A DNA stretch of 64,000 nt from Imtechella halotolerans (lineage in GTDB: Bacteria > Bacteroidota > Bacteroidia > Flavobacteriales > Flavobacteriaceae). This document shows positions 54,320 through 62,777 of the stretch, piece after piece. Below the pieces are notes generated by a model. The model ran no database searches. It saw only the letters and a list, made by a program, of their open reading frames with translations, and was not told where the DNA came from. Position numbers and translations under genes: made by a program. The stretch covers positions 2,761,501-2,825,500 of the forward strand of contig NZ_CP117969.2 in assembly GCF_028743515.2 (NCBI RefSeq). The letters are read 5' to 3'. Every line of letters starts with the position of its first letter. The stretch's first letter is position 1.

Positions 54320-57300
54320 TTAGTTATAATTTTTCTTTTCAATCATATAGTACACTAATGGTACTACCAAGAGGGTCAATATTGTAGAAGCAATTGTCCC
54401 TCCCATTAGGGAAATAGCCAATCCTTGGAAAATAGGGTCAAAGAGGATAACGAATGCACCAATTACAACTGTTCCAGCAGTAAGTAAAATGGGTGTAGTA
54501 CGGACAGCACCTGCTTCAATAACTGCTTGTTTAAGCGGAATTCCTTCTGCTAAACGTAAGTTTACAAAATCTATTAGTAATACCGAATTACGAACCATGA
54601 TACCTGCCAATGCAATCATTCCGATAAAAGAAGTCGCTGTAAAGAAGGCCCCCATTATCCAGTGACCAACTACAATCCCTACCATTGATAGCGGTATAGC
54701 AACCATCATGACTACAGGCGCTTTAAAGTTCTGGAACCAACCTACAATAAGTATGTAAATGATAAAAATAACACCTAAGAAGGCAATTCCAAGATCGCGG
54801 AATACTTCTAATGTTATTTGCCATTCCCCATCCCATTTCACTGTATAATTATCTTCATAATCGGGTTGTTGAATGTATAATTCGTTAATGCTATACCCCT
54901 CTGGAAGTTTTATTTCTTTTAGTTTTTCTTCCATGCCTAGGATTGCATAAACAGGACTCTCTAACTCTCCAGCCATATCTGCTAAAACATACACTACTTG
55001 CTTTTGGTTTTTACGGTAGATACTTTGATGCTGAGAGCGTTTCTTGATTTCAGCTAAATCACCTACGGCTACCATATTTCCTGATGGTGCGGCAATTTTT
55101 AATTGTGCTATATCATCAATTGTCGATTTTTCCTGTTCATCTAATGCTAATACAATACCAATTGATTGGGTGGCATTTTGATCATATAGGTTGGTAATTG
55201 CTCTGTCACCTAAAGCCAAATTTAATGTTTGGGTAATTTGTTGAGGAGCTATACCTAGGAGCATTGCTTTTTCTTTGTCAATTTCAAAATAATACTCTGG
55301 TTGTGAGGCTTCTACCATCCAATCTACATCTACTACATCATTAGTGTTATTTAGAATGGATTGGATGTCATTAGCAATTGTTTTTTGAGTTTCATAGTCA
55401 GGGCCATATACTTCGGCTACAATAGTTGATAAAACTGGAGGTCCAGGTGGAACTTCAACAATTTTGACGTTAGCTCCATATAGAGCTGCTATTTTTTGAA
55501 TATCTGGACGTAATCTTTTTGCGATATCATGACTTTGATCACTACGTTCACTTTTATCTTTTAAATTTACCTGTATATCTGCAGTATTACTAGCACCACG
55601 TAAATCATAATGGCGAACTAGACCATTAAATGTTATAGGGGCGGAAGAACCCACATAACTTTGGTAATTTACGACCTCTGGTCTTTTTGAAAGATATTGA
55701 CCTATTTCTCTTGTGACAACAGCTGTTCGTTCTAGTGTAGTTCCTTCCGGCATGTCAATAACCACTTGAAATTCGTTTTTGTTGTCAAAAGGGAGCATTT
55801 TTACGGCTACCGATTTGGTAAAGAACATGGCTATAGAGCCAACTAAAAGAAATATAGTTAAACCTAAAAATATCCAACGTTTTTTTGGGTTTTCTATTAA
55901 AGGTCTCTCAAATTTTTCATAGATGCGGTAAATTGCAGTATCTTCCATTTTGTGCTCCTGTTCCAACACAGATTTATCTCCTTTCTTTTCTTTTTCTCGT
56001 AAGAAAATAAAACCAAGGTAAGGTGTGATTGTAAGAGCCACAAAAAGTGATAAAATCATAGCTATAGAGGCTCCTATAGGCATTGGACTCATGTAAGGTC
56101 CCATCAAACCACTAACAAAAGCCATTGGTAAAACAGATGCTATTACTGTAAAGGTTGCTAATATAGTAGGGTTTCCTACTTCATTAATAGCATATAAGGC
56201 GGCTTGCTTAAATGGAAGGCGTTTCATTTTAAAATGCCTATGCATATTTTCAGCGATGATAATGGAATCATCAACTACAATACCAGTTACAAATACTAGG
56301 GCAAATAATGTAATACGATTAAGCGTGTAATCTAGTAGGTAATAACTCAACAAAGTTAATGCGAATGTAATAGGTACCGACAGAAATACGACGAGTCCTC
56401 CACGCCAACCCATAGCCAGCATTACTACTATTGTTACGGCTATGATGGCTCCAATTAAGTGCATTAATAATTCAGATACCTTATGTGAAGCTGTTTCTCC
56501 ATAATTTCTAGTTACCTCTACGTGAACATCGTTCGGAATTAAAGTAGATTCTAGATGAGCTACTTTATCCAGAATTACCTCAGAGATTTTCATGGCATCA
56601 GCTCCTTTACGTTTAGCAATAGATACTGTTACCGCTGGATATTCTGAGCTATATGAATCAGATTGAGATGAACCTTTGCCATAACCGAAAGAGACATATG
56701 AAGTTGGGAGTTGAGGTCCGTCAACAACTGTAGCTACTTGTTTAAGGTATATTGGAAGATTTTGTTGGACCCCCACTACTAGGTTTTCCACATCTTCCGT
56801 GGTTTGCAAGAAACTACCAGTTGCCACTAAAAATTCGATGTCATTTTGGCGAAAGCTACCTCCAGGGAGCTGTTGGTTATTGGCCTGAATCTTTTGAGCG
56901 ACACTAGTGAAATCAATTCCACTGGAAGCCATCTTATCTTTATCTAGTACCACGCGGACTTCACGATTCCTACCACCAATTTTTTTAGTGATAGAAACAT
57001 CGGTTACTTTCTCAATTTCATGAGTTAGTTCATTGGCGAGTTGCCTTAATTGATAATCATCATAATTCTCACTCCAAAGGGTAAGGGCGAGCATTGGAAC
57101 ATCGTCAATTGCTCTAGTTTTTATAAGTGGCATGGTGACACCTTTTGGCATGTCATCCATATGTTTCATTATTTCATTGTAAAGTTTTACGTAGGAACGT
57201 TCTATATCCTCACCTACATAAAATTGTACAATGACCATACCTTGGTTATTCATGGAAGTACTGTAAACGTACTCTACACCTTTTATATTAGAAATTATTT

Positions 57301-57520
57301 TTTCTAATGGTTTGATCACTCTTGACTCCACTTCTTTGGGGCTAGCTCCTGGGTACCCTACAAAAATGTCTGCCATTGGAACATCTATCTGCGGCTCCTC
57401 TTCTCGAGGAATAAGAAACGAGCTATAAACACCTATTACCATGAATACTATCATTAGTAGTACGGTTAGCTTCGATCCTATAAAGCCTTTGGCAATCTTG
57501 CCTGCTAATCCTTCTTTCAT
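54320..57520 (-). CDS. RND-family efflux permease
   Basis: Proton-driven inner-membrane exporter of 1066 residues. Twelve helices in two repeats flank two large periplasmic loops: helix 1 near 15-35, IPREEEPQIDVPMADIFVGY porter start, then the central GIVVDDSIIIAENMHRHF helix 4 with the D-D proton pair, and the second repeat with LAGIMVRNSVLLIDFVN. The E-E-E-P-Q-I motif places it in the HAE1-like group found next to sulfur-oxidation genes in some proteobacteria, from memory. It forms a tripartite pump with the adaptor (12 bp upstream) and TolC. Confidence 0.95.
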   Translation of the reverse strand: MKEGLAGKIAKGFIGSKLTVLLMIVFMVIGVYSSFLIPREEEPQIDVPMADIFVGYPGASPKEVESRVIKPLEKIISNIKGVEYVYSTSMNNQGMVIVQFYVGEDIERSYVKLYNEIMKHMDDMPKGVTMPLIKTRAIDDVPMLALTLWSENYDDYQLRQLANELTHEIEKVTDVSITKKIGGRNREVRVVLDKDKMASSGIDFTSVAQKIQANNQQLPGGSFRQNDIEFLVATGSFLQTTEDVENLVVGVQQNLPIYLKQVATVVDGPQLPTSYVSFGYGKGSSQSDSYSSEYPAVTVSIAKRKGADAMKISEVILDKVAHLESTLIPNDVHVEVTRNYGETASHKVSELLMHLIGAIIAVTIVVMLAMGWRGGLVVFLSVPITFALTLLSYYLLDYTLNRITLFALVFVTGIVVDDSIIIAENMHRHFKMKRLPFKQAALYAINEVGNPTILATFTVIASVLPMAFVSGLMGPYMSPMPIGASIAMILSLFVALTITPYLGFIFLREKEKKGDKSVLEQEHKMEDTAIYRIYEKFERPLIENPKKRWIFLGLTIFLLVGSIAMFFTKSVAVKMLPFDNKNEFQVVIDMPEGTTLERTAVVTREIGQYLSKRPEVVNYQSYVGSSAPITFNGLVRHYDLRGASNTADIQVNLKDKSERSDQSHDIAKRLRPDIQKIAALYGANVKIVEVPPGPPVLSTIVAEVYGPDYETQKTIANDIQSILNNTNDVVDVDWMVEASQPEYYFEIDKEKAMLLGIAPQQITQTLNLALGDRAITNLYDQNATQSIGIVLALDEQEKSTIDDIAQLKIAAPSGNMVAVGDLAEIKKRSQHQSIYRKNQKQVVYVLADMAGELESPVYAILGMEEKLKEIKLPEGYSINELYIQQPDYEDNYTVKWDGEWQITLEVFRDLGIAFLGVIFIIYILIVGWFQNFKAPVVMMVAIPLSMVGIVVGHWIMGAFFTATSFIGMIALAGIMVRNSVLLIDFVNLRLAEGIPLKQAVIEAGAVRTTPILLTAGTVVIGAFVILFDPIFQGLAISLMGGTIASTILTLLVVPLVYYMIEKKNYN

Positions 57521-57532
57521 TTGTAAATATTA

Positions 57533-58606
57533 TTATTGAATGGCCACTTTGGCACCATTAAACAATTTTCCTTCTGCTGTAACAATGTATGTTTCATCAG
57601 CATTTAAACCAGCCAATACTTCAATTTGATCACCATAAGTTCTACCTAGTCGTAGCCAGCGGAGCAAAGCTGTATTTTGCTGGCTAATTGTATAAATTCC
57701 AGATAGTTCGCCCTTCTTTATTATTGAGGAAGTTGGAATAAGTACCTTGTCAGGGGCATTTTTACGTTCTACTGGGAATTGTACAGTGGCATACATACCA
57801 GAACGAACGGAAGAATCAGAACTGTCTAGTGTTACTTTAACTAAGTATTGGCCTCCTGTATTCTTTGCTGATGAGCTTACCTCTGTAACGGTACCTGTAA
57901 TCTGGGTGTTAATTGATTTTACGAGTACAGAAACTTTTACCCCATTGGTAATACTACTTATTTCAGATTCTGGGACCATGGCTTTTACCTCAAATGCTCC
58001 TGGGGCTTCAACAGCTACTAGAGGTATTCCTGGATTTGCCATATCTCCAGCTTCAACAAAAGTATTAGTTACAATTCCGTTAAAGGGCGCAGTTATGTTG
58101 ACATAGGCGAATTGTGCTTCAATCTCATTTTTCATTTGCTTGGCTGCTTCAAGACGTGCCTTTGCCATTTGATAGCGGGCAGTCATATCGTCCATTTCCT
58201 TTTGAGACGCACTGTTTTCAGTAAATAGGACCTGGAATCGTTTATAGTCTTTTTCCGCGTTTGTGAATGCAGCAGTGGCTTCAATGATTCCTGCATTTAT
58301 TTGTGCACGTTTCGCTTGTAAATCGGCATTGTTGATGGCTAGGAGTAATTGTCCTTTTGTGACTTTTTGTCCTACATTGACATAAACTTTAGTTACAAAT
58401 CCCATCATACGAGTGCTTAGGTTTGCGCTATTTACAGCCTCTATTTTTCCACTAGCAGCTAGTAAAGGATTGTTAGTGGCGGTAGGAGCATTAACAGTTA
58501 CTTTAATGGTAGGTTCATTTGTGCTTCCTATAGTTTCTTTTTTACTGCAGCCAGCAAATAAAATGGAGGCTACTATAAGGACAATGGTATATTGCTTTAT
58601 TTTCAT
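57533..58606 (-). CDS. RND periplasmic adaptor (membrane fusion) lipoprotein
   Basis: 357 residues. A lipobox (LIVASILFAGC, Cys at 20) anchors it to the inner membrane. The mature part has the biotinyl-lipoyl-like hairpin (VYVNVGQKVTKGQLLLAI), a coiled-coil hairpin (about 95-160, QINAGIIEATAAFTNAEKDY), the second lipoyl half (ITAPFNGIVTNTFVEAGDMA) and beta-barrel domains. It links the RND pump to TolC. The start lies 5 bp after the tolC-like stop, so the three genes are tightly coupled. Confidence 0.95.
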   Translation of the reverse strand: MKIKQYTIVLIVASILFAGCSKKETIGSTNEPTIKVTVNAPTATNNPLLAASGKIEAVNSANLSTRMMGFVTKVYVNVGQKVTKGQLLLAINNADLQAKRAQINAGIIEATAAFTNAEKDYKRFQVLFTENSASQKEMDDMTARYQMAKARLEAAKQMKNEIEAQFAYVNITAPFNGIVTNTFVEAGDMANPGIPLVAVEAPGAFEVKAMVPESEISSITNGVKVSVLVKSINTQITGTVTEVSSSAKNTGGQYLVKVTLDSSDSSVRSGMYATVQFPVERKNAPDKVLIPTSSIIKKGELSGIYTISQQNTALLRWLRLGRTYGDQIEVLAGLNADETYIVTAEGKLFNGAKVAIQ

Positions 58607-58611
58607 GATGA

Positions 58612-59925
58612 TTATGCTTTCGTTAAAAATTGAAGGTATGCTAGGGTGTAATTATATTCATAAACTGTTTGTAAGTATTCCAATTGTTTTTGGGAATACA
58701 GTGTTTCTGATTGCAATAATTCGGTTGCTTTTTCAAGTCCTTGAGCAAAGCGATTCGTCCGTATTCGTAGTGATTCTTCCGATTGTTGCATTGCTAATTT
58801 TGTAAGTTTCAATTTATTTTCGACATCACTAAACATACGTTGTGCTTTTTCAAGTTCCATTTGGCTTTTTGAAATGTATTGACGGTAATGTAGTTCAGCT
58901 TTATCATATTCAGCTTTACTTTTTTGTGATTTACCAATGCGCTTACTTCCATCTAAAATGTTCCAACTCAATTGTGCTCCTATAAGATAACCCTTTGCAT
59001 CCGCTTGGAACATTTTATCATCATATAACTCATAACTTCCAAAGGCATTCAGTCTGGGGAGAAAGGCCATGTTATCTGCTTGGTGTGCTTTTTTATAGGC
59101 TTTTGTTGCTAATTCCATCGCTTGAATATCTGTACGGTTCTTTGGTAGTGAACTTTCAATTTCATTTAAAGAAGTTGTTGCAATTAAATCATCGGAAGGA
59201 ATTAGGATGGTCTTGTTATCTTCATCCATTAAAAACTGAAGATAATCGGAAGCGTTTTTTACATTACTTTTGGCATACAATAATTGATTTTGTATATCCG
59301 TTACTCTAACTTCTACCGCTAGTACATCAGCTTTTTGAAGATAACCTTGTTTGAAACTATCATCCGCCATTTTTTTATTCGCTAGAGCAGTTTCATAGGC
59401 TTTTTCCAATACATTTATTGCTTTATATGCCAATTGTAATTGCATATAGGACTCTTCCACCTTTAAAACCATATAGTCTTTAGTACGTTGGCCTTGAAGT
59501 TGGACGGCTTCCATTTTATTTTTAGCCGCTTGACGTTGAAGCACACCATCTATGTTTAAAAGCGGTTGTTGTACTTCTAATTTAGTTGCAAAATTGGTAA
59601 TACGTTCAGGATTGTTGAGCAAATCAGGGTTGAAATCACTTTGAGAAATGATTTCTTGATTCAGTTTTGACCCAAATGCCATTAATGGATTAGTTGTTGT
59701 GTATCCCGTATGTGATAGGGTGATATTTGGCAGAAACACTGCGTTAGATTGGCGGTAGTCTGCTCGTGATTGGATAAAATCTTGTTCGGTCATACGAATT
59801 TCGATGTTGTTTTCCATTACTTTTAAAAGCACTTCTGCTTTTGAAATAGTAATGGTTTCCTGTGCAGAGACAAGACCTGTCATCAGTACTAAAAACAACA
59901 ATAAATAATTTGTTTTTCGTTTCAT
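58612..59925 (-). CDS. TolC-family outer-membrane channel protein
   Basis: Outer-membrane exit duct of 437 residues with signal peptide (MKRKTNYLLLFLVLMTGLVSA). Two OEP repeats are visible: helices with VLEKAYETALANKKMADDSF and the second with SQMELEKAQRMFSDVENKLK, and the beta strands LNAFGSYELYDDKMFQ and IGAQLSWNILDGSKR. It starts the operon tolC-mfp-rnd-PII-DUF2892, which is driven by the promoter and Crp-type site described next. Confidence 0.95.
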   Translation of the reverse strand: MKRKTNYLLLFLVLMTGLVSAQETITISKAEVLLKVMENNIEIRMTEQDFIQSRADYRQSNAVFLPNITLSHTGYTTTNPLMAFGSKLNQEIISQSDFNPDLLNNPERITNFATKLEVQQPLLNIDGVLQRQAAKNKMEAVQLQGQRTKDYMVLKVEESYMQLQLAYKAINVLEKAYETALANKKMADDSFKQGYLQKADVLAVEVRVTDIQNQLLYAKSNVKNASDYLQFLMDEDNKTILIPSDDLIATTSLNEIESSLPKNRTDIQAMELATKAYKKAHQADNMAFLPRLNAFGSYELYDDKMFQADAKGYLIGAQLSWNILDGSKRIGKSQKSKAEYDKAELHYRQYISKSQMELEKAQRMFSDVENKLKLTKLAMQQSEESLRIRTNRFAQGLEKATELLQSETLYSQKQLEYLQTVYEYNYTLAYLQFLTKA

Positions 59926-59945
59926 CTTTTTTCAAATTGGTGAAG

Positions 59946-59989
59946 CAAAGGTACTTTTCGTACAAAGGCTAGTCAGTAACCTATGTTAC
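59946..59989 (-). promoter_or_regulatory. Crp/Fnr-type site and promoter of the tolC-RND operon
   Basis: The palindrome GTAAC-N4-GTTAC (59976-59989) is centred 36.5 bp upstream of the end of the -7 element TACCTTTG (complement of 59946-59953), so near -41.5 relative to a predicted start about 5 bases further on. The spacing is identical at tauE and the HMA gene. Confidence 0.65.
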
Positions 59990-60012
59990 CAATGAAAGGA
60001 AGATGAGAAGTA

Positions 60013-60037
60013 TAAAAAAAGCGGGAATAAATCCCGC
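60013..60037 (-). terminator. Terminator after the HMA gene
   Basis: GCGGGA/TCCCGC stem (60021-60026 with 60032-60037); on the minus strand it ends in seven T. Confidence 0.85.
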
Positions 60038-60074
60038 CGTTGTTAGGTGTTAGTTTTAAGGAGCTTGCTTTGGT

Positions 60075-60299
60075 CTAGAAAGCAAGTGTGTTTTCATCGG
60101 AAATAGGAGGGTAACCTAAATCACGGAGTTTGTTGATAACACCACCATACTGGTTCAGCGTGTGGTAGTCAAAACTAATTGACGAGTTTTCCTGATCTAC
60201 TGCCACATCTGTAATGCCTTTAAGTTGAGAAACTGCCTTCATAATGGTGTTTACACAACCGCCGCATTTTATGTTTTTAACTTTTAATTCTGTTTTCAT
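60075..60299 (-). CDS. Heavy-metal-associated (HMA) small protein
   Basis: A single ferredoxin-like HMA domain of 74 residues. The metal-binding motif is IKCGGCVNT with C12 and C15 (C-G-G-C), followed by VSQLKGITDVAVDQENSSIS. It resembles copper chaperones of the CopZ type or the N-terminal module of P-type ATPases, but no such ATPase is in the window. It has its own promoter with a variant Crp-type site and a terminator, so it is a one-gene unit within the sulfur regulon. The two thiols could also carry persulfide, by inference. Confidence 0.9.
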   Translation of the reverse strand: MKTELKVKNIKCGGCVNTIMKAVSQLKGITDVAVDQENSSISFDYHTLNQYGGVINKLRDLGYPPISDENTLAF

Positions 60300-60342
60300 G
60301 AATGCTGCAATATGATACGTTGGTACTATTCAATACTTTTGG

Positions 60343-60386
60343 TAAAAGTAAGTTTAGCTTGACTTAGAAAAAATGACAAAAGTCAT
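60343..60386 (-). promoter_or_regulatory. Crp/Fnr-type site and promoter of the HMA gene
   Basis: A variant palindrome ATGAC-N4-GTCAT (60373-60386) is centred 36.5 bp from the end of the -7 element TACTTTTA (complement of 60343-60350), the same spacing as at tolC and tauE. The half-site differs from GTAAC at two of five positions. Confidence 0.5.
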
Positions 60387-60394
60387 GATACCAA

Positions 60395-60421
60395 AAAAGG
60401 ATGCTAAACGGCATCCTTTTT
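60395..60421 (-). terminator. Terminator after the MBL-rhodanese gene
   Basis: Stem AAAAGGATGC (60395-60404) / GCATCCTTTT (60411-60420) with loop TAAACG; a T tract continues on both strands. Confidence 0.8.
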
Positions 60422-60445
60422 CTTGCTGATATTGTAGTAAATATA

Positions 60446-61858
60446 TTATTTCAAAGTACTAGGGCATACATAATCTGTAACTTCAATCCCTGTATTTTTA
60501 ATGGCAGCAAATCCTCCAGCAACGTCAACAAAATTGTGAATTCCTCTACTTTTAAGAATAGAGGCGGCTATGACAGAACGGTAACCTCCTGCACAATGTA
60601 TATAGAAAGTATCGTTTTTTGGAAAGGATGCCAGGTGGTCGTTAATGTAATCCAATGGCGTTAAATGAGCGCTTTGTACATGTTCAGATAGATATTCACC
60701 TTCTTTACGTACATCAAAGACAGGTATGGATTGCTGTTTTAATAATTTTTCAAAGGTCGTTGCTGGAATGGATGTGATTGTGTCATATTCACGACCTTCT
60801 TTCTTCCATTCTTCGAACCCACCTTTAAGGTACCCCAATGTTTGGTCAAAACCAACTCTGGAAAGACGAGTTACTACCTCCTCTTCTCTGCCTTCTGGAG
60901 TTATTAAAAGGAGGGGTTGTTTTGTGTCCATAATTAATGAACCTACCCATGGAGCAAAAGTGCCATCTATACCTATAAATATAGAACGAGGAATATGTCC
61001 TTGTATGTATTCATTTTGATGGCGTACATCCAGTACCAAAGCATCTGTCTCATTTGCAATGGCTTCGAATTCTGCGGGACTTAAAGCTTTGGTGCCGCGC
61101 TCCAACACTACATCAATATCGTCGTATCCTTCTTTGTTCATTTGAACATTTAGAGGGAAGTAGGAAGGCGGGGGAAGTAAACCATCGGTTACTTCTTTAA
61201 TAAATTCTTCCTCCGTCATATCTGCTCTAAGAGCGTAGTTCATTTTTTTCTGGTTTCCTAGGGTGTCAACAGTTTCTTTCATCATGTTTTTTCCACATGC
61301 GGAACCGGCACCGTGAGCAGGATATACTATAACATCATCAGCTAAAGGCATAATTTTGGTTCTTAAACTGTTAAAAAGTATGCCGGCAAGTTGCTCTTGT
61401 GTCATATCCGCTGCTTTTTGGGCTAAATCTGGGCGTCCCACATCACCTAAAAAAAGAGTGTCCCCGCTAAAGATTGCATGGTCATTTCCTTGTTCATCAC
61501 GAAGCAGATATGTTGTACTTTCCATCGTATGCCCAGGAGTATGTAGTGCAATTATGGTTATATCTCCCAGTTTAAATTCTTGGCCGTCTTTAGCAACAAT
61601 GGCCTCGAAGGAAGGATTTGCTGTTGGGCCATATATGATAGGGGCACCGGTAGCTTTTGACAGAGTCACATGTCCACTAACAAAATCAGCATGGAAGTGA
61701 GTTTCAAAAATGTATTTGATTTTAGCTTTGTCTTTGCTTGCGCGATCTATATAAGGTTGTATTTCACGTAATGGATCAATAATGGCTACTTCACCATTAC
61801 TTTCTATATAATAGGCGCCTTGCGCTAGACAACCGGTATAAATTTGTTCAATATGCAT
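60446..61858 (-). CDS. Persulfide dioxygenase-like MBL protein fused to two rhodanese domains
   Basis: 470 residues. The MBL domain (1-235) has the iron-binding H-x-H-x-D at 54-58 (ETHFHADFVSGH), then LHTPGHTMEST and FSGDTLFLGDVGRPDL, as in ETHE1/Blh enzymes that oxidise glutathione persulfide to sulfite. Rhodanese domain 1 (about 255-355) lacks the catalytic Cys: the active loop reads LLITPEGREEE. Domain 2 (about 365-465) has it: YIHCAGGYRSV. So one domain is structural and one probably active. It is 55 bp after tauE with no promoter between, so sulfite made here would be exported by the co-transcribed protein. Confidence 0.93.
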   Translation of the reverse strand: MHIEQIYTGCLAQGAYYIESNGEVAIIDPLREIQPYIDRASKDKAKIKYIFETHFHADFVSGHVTLSKATGAPIIYGPTANPSFEAIVAKDGQEFKLGDITIIALHTPGHTMESTTYLLRDEQGNDHAIFSGDTLFLGDVGRPDLAQKAADMTQEQLAGILFNSLRTKIMPLADDVIVYPAHGAGSACGKNMMKETVDTLGNQKKMNYALRADMTEEEFIKEVTDGLLPPPSYFPLNVQMNKEGYDDIDVVLERGTKALSPAEFEAIANETDALVLDVRHQNEYIQGHIPRSIFIGIDGTFAPWVGSLIMDTKQPLLLITPEGREEEVVTRLSRVGFDQTLGYLKGGFEEWKKEGREYDTITSIPATTFEKLLKQQSIPVFDVRKEGEYLSEHVQSAHLTPLDYINDHLASFPKNDTFYIHCAGGYRSVIAASILKSRGIHNFVDVAGGFAAIKNTGIEVTDYVCPSTLK

Positions 61859-61913
61859 TTTGTATATTTTTTTAACTAGTTTATTCTTATAAAATTACAA
61901 ATCATTTTTGAGC

Positions 61914-62708
61914 TTACCATAGTTCTTTTATGAGGATGTAAATACCCATTAGTAGTACAAACCATCCAAATCCTTTTTTTAGCTTTTTAGGGGGTATAAA
62001 ATTGGTTAGATAACTTCCTATGAATATTCCGACAACTGCAATAGCAGAAAAAAGGAGTAAAAAATTCCAATCAATATCTAGGGTGGCAACATCTCCCATG
62101 AATCCAATTAGTGAATTTATAGAAATAATAAGTAGTGATGTTGCTACTGCCTTCTTCATAGGTAATTTAGCAAATAATACTAAGGCAGGTATAATGAGAA
62201 ATCCACCACCAGCTCCAACAAGTCCAGCAATAACTCCAACTAAAATACCTTCAAGAAATAGGATATGGTATTGATATGAAGTAACTTGTGTGATTATATT
62301 TTCTCTTTTATTAGTAAGCATAGAAATTGAAGTAATAAGCATTACAATTGCAAAGAACACCATTATGGCAATGTCCTTAGTAACTTCATATGATCCAATG
62401 TAGAATAAGGAATTTGGAATTGTAGGAATCACAAACCTACGCATAAGGTATACCACAACGAAAGCAGGGAATGCAAATACAACCCCTACTTTTATTTCAA
62501 CTAGCTTTTTACGCATATTGATTAATGCTCCCGTAAGTGATGATGTCCCTACAACAAAAAGTGAATAGCCAGTGGCAGTTACTGGGTTAATGTGAAGTAA
62601 ATATACCAATATGGGAACAGTAAGAATGGATCCACCACCACCAATTAGCCCTAGAATAATCCCAATAAAAAAAGCACCAATATACCCTAAAAGCAAATTA
62701 ATATCCAT
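61914..62708 (-). CDS. TauE/SafE-family sulfite/sulfoacetate exporter
   Basis: Inner-membrane transporter of 264 residues with about eight helices. The family's repeat motifs are IGLIGGGGSILTVPILVYLL (18-37) and VGAGGGFLIIPALVLFAKLP (about 166-185). TauE/SafE proteins export sulfite or related sulfonates. Together with the persulfide dioxygenase downstream it forms a two-gene operon controlled by the Crp-type site immediately upstream. Confidence 0.92.
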   Translation of the reverse strand: MDINLLLGYIGAFFIGIILGLIGGGGSILTVPILVYLLHINPVTATGYSLFVVGTSSLTGALINMRKKLVEIKVGVVFAFPAFVVVYLMRRFVIPTIPNSLFYIGSYEVTKDIAIMVFFAIVMLITSISMLTNKRENIITQVTSYQYHILFLEGILVGVIAGLVGAGGGFLIIPALVLFAKLPMKKAVATSLLIISINSLIGFMGDVATLDIDWNFLLLFSAIAVVGIFIGSYLTNFIPPKKLKKGFGWFVLLMGIYILIKELW

Positions 62709-62733
62709 GATGAGGTTGTTCCTGATTGTGGTG

Positions 62734-62777
62734 CAAAAGTACCCAATAGTTTTGTAGTGGGTGGTAACTTGGGTTAC
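62734..62777 (-). promoter_or_regulatory. Crp/Fnr-type site and promoter of the tauE-MBL operon
   Basis: GTAAC-N4-GTTAC (62764-62777) overlaps the stop codon of the Crp-type gene. Its centre is 36.5 bp from the end of the -7 element TACTTTTG (complement of 62734-62741). This is the same geometry as at tolC. Confidence 0.65.
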
